From contig QZKJ01000092.1 of NCBI GenBank assembly GCA_003605035.1, positions 1 through 50,919 of the forward strand: a stretch of DNA of 50,919 bases, read 5' to 3'. This document shows, one piece after another, positions 18,013 through 26,125 of the stretch. Position numbers and translations under genes: made by a program. Within the stretch, counting starts at the first letter, position 1. Every line of letters starts with the position of its first letter. Under the pieces are notes generated by a model. The model searched no databases and had not been told where the DNA came from. It saw nothing but the letters and a program-made list of their open reading frames with translations. The stretch comes from Desulfurivibrio sp. Lineage in GTDB: Bacteria > Desulfobacterota > Desulfobulbia > Desulfobulbales > SURF-16.

Positions 18013-18060
18013 AAAAAAAAACAGGAAACGGCCGTTGCGTCGCGGACGACCGCCTCCTGT
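18013..18060 (-). terminator. Rho-independent terminator of the EF-hand gene
   Basis: Read on the minus strand, a stem with arms ACAGGAGGCGGTCG and CGGCCGTTTCCTGT (18021-18060) is followed by eight T. It lies 20 bases past the stop. Confidence 0.8.
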
Positions 18061-18079
18061 CCAGGCTTGCCGGTTTTCT

Positions 18080-18781
18080 CTACGCCGTGATATTTACCGG
18101 CATATACGTGTAGCCCAGCTCCTCATCACCCGTATCGCCGAAAAGAGACAGCAGCTGGGCAATGGTCTCGCTGCCGCCTGCATCGCTGGCCTGGCTGTAG
18201 GCCGCGATGGCCTGGGGCGGTGGAGGAGGCGGTGGTGGCGGCATGCTGGCGGTCATCATCGTATCCATTTCCTCCCGGGACAAAGCGCCATCCCCATCCG
18301 TGTCGTAAGTGGAAAGAGCGTCTTCCGCGTTGATCTCAATGCCCGTATCCCCGGCAAGCTGTTCAACAAAGGAGGCCAGCTCACTCTCATCAATGGCGCC
18401 GCTGCCGTCCGCATCAAGGCCGGCAAACATCTCCTTCGGCGGCTGCATGGCCCCACGCTGCATGCCGCCCGCCCCTGACTCTTCACCCGCGGCGGGCATA
18501 ACCGGCGGCGGCATATAGGCGCCCATCATCGCCTCCATCTCCTCCTGGGACAGCCCGCCGTCCCCGTCCGCATCAAAGGAGGATAAGGCCTCCTCCGCGT
18601 TGATCTCAATGCCGGTCCGCCCGGAAAGCCCGTCGACAAATGATGTCAACTCGGCCTGACCCACCGTGCCGCTGCCGTCCGTATCAACCCTGCCGAACAT
18701 CTGCTGCTTGTCGGGACGCTGCATGGCCAGGGCATTCATCATCATGGCCGCGGAACTCCCCATACCGCTGATTGTACTCAT
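18080..18781 (-). CDS. EF-hand calcium-binding protein with internal duplication
   Basis: 233 residues with four canonical EF-hand loops at about 33-44 (DTDGSGTVGQAE), 70-81 (DADGDGGLSQEE), 123-134 (DADGSGAIDESE) and 160-171 (DTDGDGALSREE). Two halves (about 24-93 and 114-183) are clear copies of each other, each ending in a Met-Pro-rich motif; the second runs into nine consecutive prolines. There is no signal peptide; the N-terminus is Met/Ser/Ala-rich. The C-terminal tail (SETIAQLLSLFGD) resembles other small bacterial EF-hand proteins. A CpxR-type box lies about 150 bases upstream, so it may be an envelope-stress target. A calcium buffer or sensor role is inferred. Confidence 0.88.
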   Translation of the reverse strand: MSTISGMGSSAAMMMNALAMQRPDKQQMFGRVDTDGSGTVGQAELTSFVDGLSGRTGIEINAEEALSSFDADGDGGLSQEEMEAMMGAYMPPPVMPAAGEESGAGGMQRGAMQPPKEMFAGLDADGSGAIDESELASFVEQLAGDTGIEINAEDALSTYDTDGDGALSREEMDTMMTASMPPPPPPPPPQAIAAYSQASDAGGSETIAQLLSLFGDTGDEELGYTYMPVNITA

Positions 18782-18929
18782 GTGCTGCCTCCTTGTGGTG
18801 TCCGTGTTGAAAAATTAACCGACCCGGCGAGCCTCCACCCCTGCGGCGGGCCTGCGGGCCGTTTCCCTTCATCATCGGTCCGCGGCCGGCAAAACTCATG
18901 TTAAGTTATGTAAAATGAGCAGCGCCCTG

Positions 18930-18944
18930 TTTACAAAACTTTAC
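18930..18944 (-). promoter_or_regulatory. Exact CpxR-type box upstream of the EF-hand gene
   Basis: On the minus strand it reads GTAAAGTTTTGTAAA, which is GTAAA-N5-GTAAA, the enteric CpxR consensus with canonical spacing. The cpxRA-like genes are adjacent. It lies 149 bases from the EF-hand ATG and 337 from the divergent flavin oxidase ATG. The rest of the 18782-19280 gap has no other gene or site I can support. Confidence 0.55.
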
Positions 18945-19280
18945 AATCCCCGACCCGTCCGCTGATGTCCCTTCCAGCCGTCACGATCCGCCGTTTCGCC
19001 GACAAGGTGGCAGGAGCGGGCCAGGCCGTACTAATCCGATCCCACGCTGAAAAGCAGAACCCGCTCCTGCCCTGCAGACGGCTGCAATGGACAGCGAGGG
19101 ACAACACCTGGCACAAAGTGAGGATACAAATCTCACCTGCCGATGCCCTCGAAAGAAACATTTTTGCCGGCAAAAAAGCTGGATAAAAACCATTTGAATG
19201 ATAATATATGTTAGAAAAGCCGGGGTCTCTTCCGACGCATATTCGATATTGAACCAAACAACAAAGAAAGGAGGACCATC

Positions 19281-20669
19281 ATGCTGAGCGAAGCAAGCAT
19301 AAGAGAATTGACGACGAGCCTGCGTGGTGCGCTGATCCAGCGTAGCGATCCGCGCTACGACGAGGCCCGCAGACTGTACAATGGCATGATCGATAAGCGG
19401 CCGCTCCTGATTGCGCGCTGCGTGGACGTCGCCGATGTCATCACGGCGGTGAACTTCGGCCGCGATCAGGGTCTGCTCATCGCGATCCGCGGCGGCGGCC
19501 ACAATGGCCCCGGGCTCGGCAGTTGCAACGATGGTCTGGTGATCGACCTTTCGATGATGAAGAGCATCCGCGTGGATCCGGCAGGCCGAACCGTCCGGGT
19601 TGACGCGGGCTGCACGTCGGGTGATGTCGATCACGCCACCCACCCCTTCGGGCTGGCTGTACCCTTCGGCCTCGTCTCGACCACCGGTGTCGCCGGTCTC
19701 ACCCTCGGCGGGGGCACCGGCTATCTGACGCGCCAGTACGGCCTTACCATCGACAACCTCCTCGAAGCGGACGTCGTCCTGGCCGACGGCAGTTTTGTTA
19801 CCGCAAGCTCAACCCGCCACCCGGATCTGTTCTGGGCCCTCCGCGGCGGGGGCGGCAATTTCGGGGTGGTCACGAGTTTTCTGTTCCAGGCCCATCCGGT
19901 GCACACGGTCTACGCGGGGCCGATCTTCTGGGAAGCCACCCACGCCAAGGCGGTGATGCGCGCCTATCGCGATTTCCTGCCGACCGCGCCGGAAGAGCTG
20001 GGCGCCTTCGTCGGCCTCAAAACCGTCCCGTCCATGGACCCGTTCCCGAAACAATGCCGGGGCAGGCGCGCATGTGCCGTCATCTCCAGCTACAACGGCT
20101 CAGCGGGCGATGGCGAAAAGGTCCTGGCGCCACTTCTCAAGTCGGTGCCGCCGCCTCTTTTCAACTGGATGAGCGCAAAGCCGTTTCCGGCGCTGCAGGC
20201 GCTGTTTGACCCATTCTTTCCCAAAGGCCTGCAATGGTATTGGAAAGGCGACTTCGTGAAGTCCCTGCCGGACGAGGCGATCGACACGCACATCGCCCAG
20301 GCTGCCAGGGCACCGAGCGAGCTGTCGCTCATGCACCTCTACCCCATCGACGGCGCCGTTCACCGCATGCCGAAGGAGGCGACCGCGTGGTACGCCCGCG
20401 AGGCGACCTGGTCCATGGTGATCGCCGGCATCGATGCCGACCCGAAGCGGGCCGAGGCGTTGAAAGCATGGGGGCGCGCCTACTGGAAGGCCGTTCACCC
20501 GTTCAACCTCGAAGGGGGTTACGTCAACTTCATGATGGACGACGAGGTCGACGGTCGGGCCCAGGCGACTTTCGGCGAAAACTACAGGCGGCTCGCCTCG
20601 GTGAAGGCGCGGTACGATCCGGAGAACCTCTTCCGGGTGAACCAGAACATCCTGCCCGCCGCCTCCTGA
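19281..20669 (+). CDS. FAD-linked oxidoreductase, berberine-bridge (BBE) type
   Basis: 462 residues. An N-terminal PCMH-type FAD domain (about 40-215) has IRGGGHNGPG, where the His is the usual site of covalent 8-alpha-histidyl FAD attachment, then VDAGCTSGDV, TGVAGLTLGGGTGYL and LRGGGGNFGVVT. The C-terminal BBE segment (YVNFMMDDEVDGRA...YRRLASVKARYDPENLFRVNQNI) is complete. The family oxidises alcohols, sugars or alkaloid-like substrates with O2 or another acceptor; the substrate here is unknown. A strong AGGAGG Shine-Dalgarno is present. Codon use (GCG, CCG, CGC heavy) looks different from neighbours, suggesting transfer together with the following gene. Confidence 0.88.
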   Translation: MLSEASIRELTTSLRGALIQRSDPRYDEARRLYNGMIDKRPLLIARCVDVADVITAVNFGRDQGLLIAIRGGGHNGPGLGSCNDGLVIDLSMMKSIRVDPAGRTVRVDAGCTSGDVDHATHPFGLAVPFGLVSTTGVAGLTLGGGTGYLTRQYGLTIDNLLEADVVLADGSFVTASSTRHPDLFWALRGGGGNFGVVTSFLFQAHPVHTVYAGPIFWEATHAKAVMRAYRDFLPTAPEELGAFVGLKTVPSMDPFPKQCRGRRACAVISSYNGSAGDGEKVLAPLLKSVPPPLFNWMSAKPFPALQALFDPFFPKGLQWYWKGDFVKSLPDEAIDTHIAQAARAPSELSLMHLYPIDGAVHRMPKEATAWYAREATWSMVIAGIDADPKRAEALKAWGRAYWKAVHPFNLEGGYVNFMMDDEVDGRAQATFGENYRRLASVKARYDPENLFRVNQNILPAAS

Positions 20670-20711
20670 CGGGCGGAGTCTCATTACTATTTCCATTAGG
20701 AGAGGCACCTT

Positions 20712-21719
20712 ATGAAAGGGATAAAACTTAAAGGCTCCAGGGGGCTCGAACGCCTGGCGCTGGTCGAGATGGACGAGCCGGATGCGCCGCGGGAGGGTGA
20801 GATCCTCGTGCGGCTGCACGCCAGCTCGCTGAACTATCATGATTATCTGGTCGCGCTTGGGACGATTCCCACCCCAGACGGGCTCATCCCGTTGACCGAT
20901 GGAGCGGGAATCGTCGAAGAAATCGGGGAAGGCGTCAGCGAGTTTGCCGTGGGCGATCACGTCGTCTCCTGTTTTTTCCCCGAGTGGCAGAACGGCGAAG
21001 CCTTACCAGCCGCGATCGCCAGGACGCCCGGCGACAGCCTGGATGGTTATGCGCGGGAGAGGGTGGTGCGGCCGGCGAACTGGTTCACCCGCGCGCCAAA
21101 AAAATACAGCCATACTGAAGCGGCGACGTTAACCACCGCCGGTCTTACGGCGTGGCGCGCGCTGGTCGGTGATGGTCCTTTGAAGGCCGGCGACACGGTA
21201 TTGACTTTGGGTACGGGCGGCGTGTCGATGTTTGCCCTGCAGTTTTCCAAAATGATGGGTGCATCGACGATTGTCACTTCGTCATCGGATGCAAAACTGG
21301 CTCGCGCCCGTGCGCTGGGCGCCGACCATACGATCAACTACACGCAGTATCCAAACTGGGCGGAGCAGGTTTTGGAGCGGACCGGCGGACGCGGCGTTGA
21401 TCATGTCATCGAAGTGGGCGGTCCGGATACCCTGCCGCAGTCGATCAGCGCGTGCCGCATCGGCGGGCATATCGGCTTCATCGGGGTCTTGACGGGTTTC
21501 TCCGGTCCGATTCCCACCGTGGCGCTGTTGACTCGGCAGGTGAGGCTTCAGGGCCTGCAAGTCGGAAACCGCCAGCAGCAGATCGAGATGATCCGCGCGC
21601 TTGATGCCAATGACATGAAGCCGGTCATCGATAAAACCTTTCCTCTGCAGGACCTGATCGAGGCATTTCGTTACGAGGCGAGCGGTGCGCATTTCGGCAA
21701 AATCTGCATCGAAGTGTGA
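20712..21719 (+). CDS. MDR-superfamily NAD(P)-dependent alcohol dehydrogenase/quinone reductase-like
   Basis: 335 residues. A GroES-like N-terminal domain (about 25-130; SSLNYHDYLVALG, GDHVVSCFFPEW) precedes a Rossmann domain with LGTGGVSMFALQFSK at about 165-180 and a fold-typical R-(A)-LGADHTINY segment. Catalytic and structural zinc Cys ligands are absent, so it belongs with the zinc-independent reductases such as quinone oxidoreductases. The substrate is unknown. It is 42 bases downstream of the flavin oxidase with its own AGGAG; the pair could oxidise and reduce the same small molecule. Confidence 0.87.
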   Translation: MKGIKLKGSRGLERLALVEMDEPDAPREGEILVRLHASSLNYHDYLVALGTIPTPDGLIPLTDGAGIVEEIGEGVSEFAVGDHVVSCFFPEWQNGEALPAAIARTPGDSLDGYARERVVRPANWFTRAPKKYSHTEAATLTTAGLTAWRALVGDGPLKAGDTVLTLGTGGVSMFALQFSKMMGASTIVTSSSDAKLARARALGADHTINYTQYPNWAEQVLERTGGRGVDHVIEVGGPDTLPQSISACRIGGHIGFIGVLTGFSGPIPTVALLTRQVRLQGLQVGNRQQQIEMIRALDANDMKPVIDKTFPLQDLIEAFRYEASGAHFGKICIEV

Positions 21720-21766
21720 AACGGTACAAGTCTTGCGGGCAGGGGAGGCGCCGTTCTTCAGACGGC

Positions 21767-21892
21767 ATGACCCGGGCGGCGGATTGGCCGTATGGGAGCA
21801 TCCACCGGTATATCGAGGCGGGGATAGGCTGGTTTTTCCCGCCCTTACCTATCCGCCCTCCGTTTGACTTTCCAGCGGCAATTCCCGTATAA
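21767..21892 (+). pseudogene. C-terminal remnant of a RAYT (Y1/IS200-like) transposase
   Basis: The frame reads TRAADWPYGSIHRYIEAGI, matching the C-terminal signature of REP-associated tyrosine transposases (usually ...DWPySSfhryv..G.yp..W). The catalytic domain and the start are missing, and the frame drifts after about 25 codons. It is the only content I can identify between the reductase and the next gene. Confidence 0.55.
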
Positions 21893-21996
21893 CGATGGCA
21901 GGGGAATAATCCCGCAACCCGCCGCTTCCGGCATTGCCGGCCGGCTGCAACAGCAGACAGGCGGCCTTCTGCACCCTGCTTGCAGGAAAGACGCGC

Positions 21997-22425
21997 ATGG
22001 CATTGATAGACGAAATCAGGACAATCGTGGCAGCCATTCCGGCTGAACTGTCGGAGAGCAAAGGCGTATTCAGCTTTTCCTGGGTCGTGGCCGAACGAAA
22101 GATGCTTTTCTGCCGGCAGAAGCTGGTCTACTCCGGCAGATTCCGCATCGATGAGGCCAGGAAAGAGTTCACCTTCTCGGAGATGCTCAATGAAACCGGC
22201 TTCGGGCTCGGCGGCGGCCCGGACTCAGGAATGAGCCCGGGCCGGGGCTTCAAGAAGTCCGTCTGCAGAACCGGTTTTGGCCCGCGCCAGGAAACCATCG
22301 AGGAGCGCTCCACCTTTTTGCGGCAGAAATACAGTTATACCTTTGACTTCAGTCACATCAGGGAGCGCATCAAAACCGCCGCGGCCGCTGCCGGCTATCA
22401 GTTCAGCTACAGACTCATCCTGTGA
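21997..22425 (+). CDS. Hypothetical protein, 142 aa
   Basis: Family not recognised. The start MALIDEIRTIV has an AGGAAAG Shine-Dalgarno; the longer in-frame reading from 21934 looks non-coding. It is a soluble alpha/beta protein with a Gly-rich loop (GLGGGPDSGMSPGRG) in the middle and an (R)-x-KYSYTFDFSHIRERI region near the C-terminus. It converges on the coiled-coil protein gene. Confidence 0.6.
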   Translation: MALIDEIRTIVAAIPAELSESKGVFSFSWVVAERKMLFCRQKLVYSGRFRIDEARKEFTFSEMLNETGFGLGGGPDSGMSPGRGFKKSVCRTGFGPRQETIEERSTFLRQKYSYTFDFSHIRERIKTAAAAAGYQFSYRLIL

Positions 22426-22471
22426 GATGAGGCGATGCGGGAACCCTCATCCCGGACCTTGCGTGACGCCA

Positions 22472-24034
22472 TCATAAATCAAAGGCATTGCAGTCAGAGT
22501 CGCCCGGCGCGCAGCAGCGGCACGCTTCCCTGCCGCAGGCGCAATCCAGGCCCGCATCCGCGCAGGCGCTGCAACTCCCCACCACGCTCCCCGCTTTCGT
22601 TTTCGGCTTGGCGGCAGCGGCTTTTGCCGCCGGCTTTTGCCGGGGCTCCTTCTTCGCCTCTTTCTTTTGGGTGGCGGGCTGCTTGGCCGCGGCGGCAGGT
22701 TTTTTCTTTTCCGCCGTCTTCTTCGCCGGTTTGGGGGAGACGGCGGGGTCAGGGACGGCAAAGGCGATCTCTAGCCTGTGCTGCCTGGAGAAATTGCGGA
22801 TAGCGGCCGCCTGGTCCAAGGCGCCCTCGGCGATCAGGCTGTCATGGATGGCCAGCAGGTCGCGGTGCAGTTTCAGGCGGGTATCGGGTCCGTAGACGTA
22901 GAGGGCCTCAAACAGCCGGGGATTGCGCAGGAGCCGGTAGAGCAGGCCGTCACCCTCGCGGCTCACCCTGCTCACCACGTCGGCAAAGGGGCCCTGGCGC
23001 AGGTCGTTGAGCAGGGGCTGCATGGCGCGGGCGGTCTCAAGATGCGGGGCGCCGCTCTCCTGCCAGTGAGACATGAGGAGCTGCAGTTCGGAGGCGGCCA
23101 GACGCTTCTCCACCAGCAGCGACATCTTGAAGATATCCTTGGCCGGCACATCGGCGGGCACGATGAAGAACTGCCGGCTCTCCTCGTCCCACAACACGCT
23201 GTTGCCCTCCCCCACCCCCACGGGTTCATAGAGGTAGGCCGGCACGGAGCGATGATAGACATCGGCGATCAGCTCCGGGTGGCTGCGCTGGAACTCCCGG
23301 AAGATCCTGTTTTTCTCGCTGGTGTCGTGGGTGCCATGGCCGAGCTGGTCCTGGTTGCGGTTGCTGTCGATGGTGACGGCGACCTCCCCGAGCTTGTCGA
23401 CCAGGCCGGTGGTTACCGCGCCGTAGGCCTTGATGGCGTCACCAAGGATGGGCACATACTCGCCGCCCTTTTCCATCAGGGTGCCCAGGGCGCGCAGCTC
23501 GGCAGCCAGGTCGCCCATGGACTGGCGGTCGGCCTCCATCTTGCCCCGCAGCTCCTTGATCTCATCGTAGACGTCGGTCACCGCGGTGATCTTCTCCGAG
23601 TAATCACCGAAGTTGGCCAGCGCGTCCCGGGAGCGCTTGAGCGCCAGGCGTGCATTCCTGAATCTGGCCGCCGCGTTTTTCAGGTTGTCCGGCACCGGCT
23701 GGCCGGCCTTGCGCAGCTGCTGGATCTTCAAGCGGATCTGGGCCTCCACCGCATCGACCGCCTTCTTGGTGTTCTCCACGGTTGACTTGGTGCTGGCGAC
23801 GCTCTCCTGCACGGATTTGAATTCATCCCGGCTCTGCTCATAGGCCTCGCCGTAAGAGGACTGCCCATGGCACGATGCCGCGCGGTACCACCCCAGCATG
23901 GTCAAGGCGGCAAGGGCGAGCAGGAGGACCGGCAGGGATGACGGCAGCCGCAGGGTGAAGGGAAGATGCCGGAATACCTTGCCCGGGATGCTGCCGCTGC
24001 CACAGTCGTGCCGAAATTGCCTTTGCCATGCCAT
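22472..24034 (-). CDS. Large coiled-coil protein with Lys/Ala-rich linker and Cys-rich C-terminus
   Basis: About 520 residues from the start MAWQRQFRHD (GGGAGA Shine-Dalgarno); an upstream in-frame ATG at 24139 lacks one. A single hydrophobic segment (about 32-52) suggests membrane anchoring. A long charged helical region (60-200) with probable coiled coil follows, then a compact middle domain. A Lys/Ala/Pro-rich linker (about 445-485) ends in a 33-residue tail holding eight Cys (CSACADAG, CACGREACRCC). Family not recognised. The tail resembles small metal-binding or disulfide-rich knobs, but I cannot assign a function. Confidence 0.7.
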   Translation of the reverse strand: MAWQRQFRHDCGSGSIPGKVFRHLPFTLRLPSSLPVLLLALAALTMLGWYRAASCHGQSSYGEAYEQSRDEFKSVQESVASTKSTVENTKKAVDAVEAQIRLKIQQLRKAGQPVPDNLKNAAARFRNARLALKRSRDALANFGDYSEKITAVTDVYDEIKELRGKMEADRQSMGDLAAELRALGTLMEKGGEYVPILGDAIKAYGAVTTGLVDKLGEVAVTIDSNRNQDQLGHGTHDTSEKNRIFREFQRSHPELIADVYHRSVPAYLYEPVGVGEGNSVLWDEESRQFFIVPADVPAKDIFKMSLLVEKRLAASELQLLMSHWQESGAPHLETARAMQPLLNDLRQGPFADVVSRVSREGDGLLYRLLRNPRLFEALYVYGPDTRLKLHRDLLAIHDSLIAEGALDQAAAIRNFSRQHRLEIAFAVPDPAVSPKPAKKTAEKKKPAAAAKQPATQKKEAKKEPRQKPAAKAAAAKPKTKAGSVVGSCSACADAGLDCACGREACRCCAPGDSDCNAFDL

Positions 24035-24153
24035 TGTCTTGTTCTCCCTCTGGTTTAAAATTCTGCTGTCATGCCCCTGGGGCGTTCCCCAACGTAACCA
24101 CATCCGGTCAAGCTCTTCCCATTTTATATATATTTTCACCCGGTTGAGAAATA

Positions 24154-24282
24154 CTATTTTTCAGAGGATCCCTCCCTGCCGGCTGAACAGCAAAGCGGCT
24201 TGTCGCAGGCAGCTCCCGGGGCGGCTGCGATATCCTTATTGAAAATTTCTCTTACTTCCGGTAAGCTGACAGCCACTTCCAT
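24154..24282 (-). CDS. Possible small protein, 42 aa
   Basis: It begins MEVAVSLPEVREIFNK and has a good Shine-Dalgarno (GAGAGG, five bases before the ATG). It contains ACDKPLCC near the end. The N-terminus resembles the start of some transposases, so it may be a transposase-start remnant. Nothing else is identifiable in the 24035-24543 gap. Confidence 0.3.
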   Translation of the reverse strand: MEVAVSLPEVREIFNKDIAAAPGAACDKPLCCSAGREGSSEK

Positions 24283-24543
24283 GACACCTCTCTTGCTTTG
24301 CTTTGCCGGCAATGCCCGGACTTCGGGCAGGGAAGGTGCCTTTTTTATCCCCTGTGCAGAATTCTCAAAATAGTATAAACTGCCGGTCAGGAATCCGGAG
24401 AAATTACCGGAGCCGCGGTAATCCAATTGAGAAATTGATGTGATTGAGACTGCTTAATAAAACAAGGGCTTTCAATCTCCCGGAAACGTCATGCATGCCG
24501 GATTGAAACCGCTGTTTGCTTGCTAAGGAGCTTTGCAAAAAAA

Positions 24544-25674
24544 ATGAAACGTCTGACCCTTTGTGTTCTTTTCCTGCTTATGCTGGCGCCTGCCGCCATG
24601 GCTGCCCGCACCTCCCTGAAGGCTATTACTGCTGATCCCTATGTTTCCGCCCTGATGATCGATGCGGCCAGCGGCAAGGTTCTCTTTGAAGAAAACGCCG
24701 ATGCCCCGGTCTATCCGGCCAGCGTGCTCAAGCTGATGAATCTCTATGTCATCCTCGAACGGATCGAACAGGGGGCACTGAAACTCGACGAGATGGTGCA
24801 GGTAACCGCCGAAGCGGCCAAAACCGGGGGCTCCCAGGTCTATCTGGATCCCAAGGAACAGTTTTCCGTGGAGGATCTCCTCTACGCCCTGATGGTGCAG
24901 TCCGCCAACGATGCGGCGGTTGCCCTGGCCACCCACATCGCCGGCTCCAAGGAAGGCTTCATCGCCCTGATGAACCAGAAGGCCCAGCAACTGGGAATGA
25001 AAAACTCCAGCTTTCATTCCGTGCATGGTCTGCCCCCCTCCGAAGGCCAGCAGCCGGACGTCACCACGGCCCGCGATCTCGCCATTCTCTGCCGCGAGCT
25101 GGCCAAACGGCCGGAGGCCCTGAAGTACACCTCCACCCAGACCAGGGGCTTTCGCGATGATAAATTCATCATGCGCACCCACAACAAACTGCTGACCCGG
25201 GTTCCCGGTTGTGACGGTTTCAAGACCGGTTTTTACAATGCGGCCGGCTTTTCCATCGCGGCCACCGCCCAGAGAGCCGGGGTGCGGATCATCGCCCTGG
25301 TCATGGGCAGCAAGGACCGCAAGGTGCGTGATGCCAAGGCTGCGGAATTGCTGGCCAAGGGCTTCATCCTCGTCCCGCCCCAACTGCAGCCGCCTTCTGC
25401 TGCCGCGGCAGCGCAGCCAGTCGCCGCCCAGCAGCAGAGCGCAGCCGTCGCGGTCAACGCCCCTGCTGTCCAGCCCGCACCCGATGCAGCAGCACCCGCC
25501 CCCCCCGATGCACAGCCGGGACCGGCCATGGGTCCCCTGGCAAAGATGCGTGACAGCGGCTGGGGCAAAATATTCATCGGCATCGGCATCGGTTTTCTGC
25601 TCTGCCTGGTCATTTTTGCCGTGGCCGGCATGCGCAGGAAAAACCGCAGCGGCAGCCTGAGAAGCCGCTTCTGA
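24544..25674 (+). CDS. dacA: D-alanyl-D-alanine carboxypeptidase (DacA/PBP5 type, S11)
   Basis: 376 residues. A periplasmic enzyme that trims the terminal D-Ala of peptidoglycan pentapeptides. Signal peptide 1-21 (MLAPAAMAA). The active-site motifs are S60VLK (SxxK), S120AN (SxN) and K227TG. The sequence matches the S11 family throughout, including HSVHGLPPSEGQQPD and the R-(G)-F-(R)-D-D-(K)-F region. After residue 275 a Pro/Ala/Gln-rich linker leads to a C-terminal membrane segment (WGKIFIGIGIGFLLCLVIFA) with a basic end, a transmembrane variant of the usual amphipathic anchor. The AAGGAG Shine-Dalgarno is 13 bases before the ATG. It is monocistronic. Confidence 0.93.
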   Translation: MKRLTLCVLFLLMLAPAAMAARTSLKAITADPYVSALMIDAASGKVLFEENADAPVYPASVLKLMNLYVILERIEQGALKLDEMVQVTAEAAKTGGSQVYLDPKEQFSVEDLLYALMVQSANDAAVALATHIAGSKEGFIALMNQKAQQLGMKNSSFHSVHGLPPSEGQQPDVTTARDLAILCRELAKRPEALKYTSTQTRGFRDDKFIMRTHNKLLTRVPGCDGFKTGFYNAAGFSIAATAQRAGVRIIALVMGSKDRKVRDAKAAELLAKGFILVPPQLQPPSAAAAAQPVAAQQQSAAVAVNAPAVQPAPDAAAPAPPDAQPGPAMGPLAKMRDSGWGKIFIGIGIGFLLCLVIFAVAGMRRKNRSGSLRSRF

Positions 25675-25698
25675 TTCGAAGTTTCTAAAAACAACGCA

Positions 25699-25728
25699 GC
25701 GGCTGGCACAGCATCCTGTGGCAGCCGC
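25699..25728. terminator. Hairpin after dacA, possible terminator
   Basis: GCGGCTGGCACAG and CTGTGGCAGCCGC form a near-perfect stem with a 4-base loop, 24 bases after the dacA stop. There is no T-run on the plus strand; the minus strand has a T-rich tail. The rest of the gap to 26125 contains only a TATAAA near 25876 and no gene I can support. Confidence 0.4.
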
Positions 25729-26125
25729 CGACGAGTTTCAACAGCCCCCCCAAAAAGCTGTCCGTCCTGTCCGGCAGAAATAATCCGGCCTGGCAGGATA
25801 AATCCGGGCTCCCGCCAGGCTGGACAAGGTCACAGCGCCCCTCAATTATCCGTATTTCCTGAAAATCACTCCGTGGTATAAAATTTGCCGTACTCGAATG
25901 ACGGTGCTGCCCCTTTGCGGCGGCACCCGGCTTAACAGGCAAACTGTCCGGCTTACGGAGAAGACGGAACATACGCCACGTGATTGCCTGCAATCCAATC
26001 CCCTGACGCTTGAGGATTTCAGCGAGTATGCCCGGGACACCGCGGCCAGCGGGGTGTGGGACCAGGTCCGGGTTGCCTGACCTGCCGGGCTCGCCGGCCC
26101 GACGGAAAAAACCTTTCCGGTGCCC

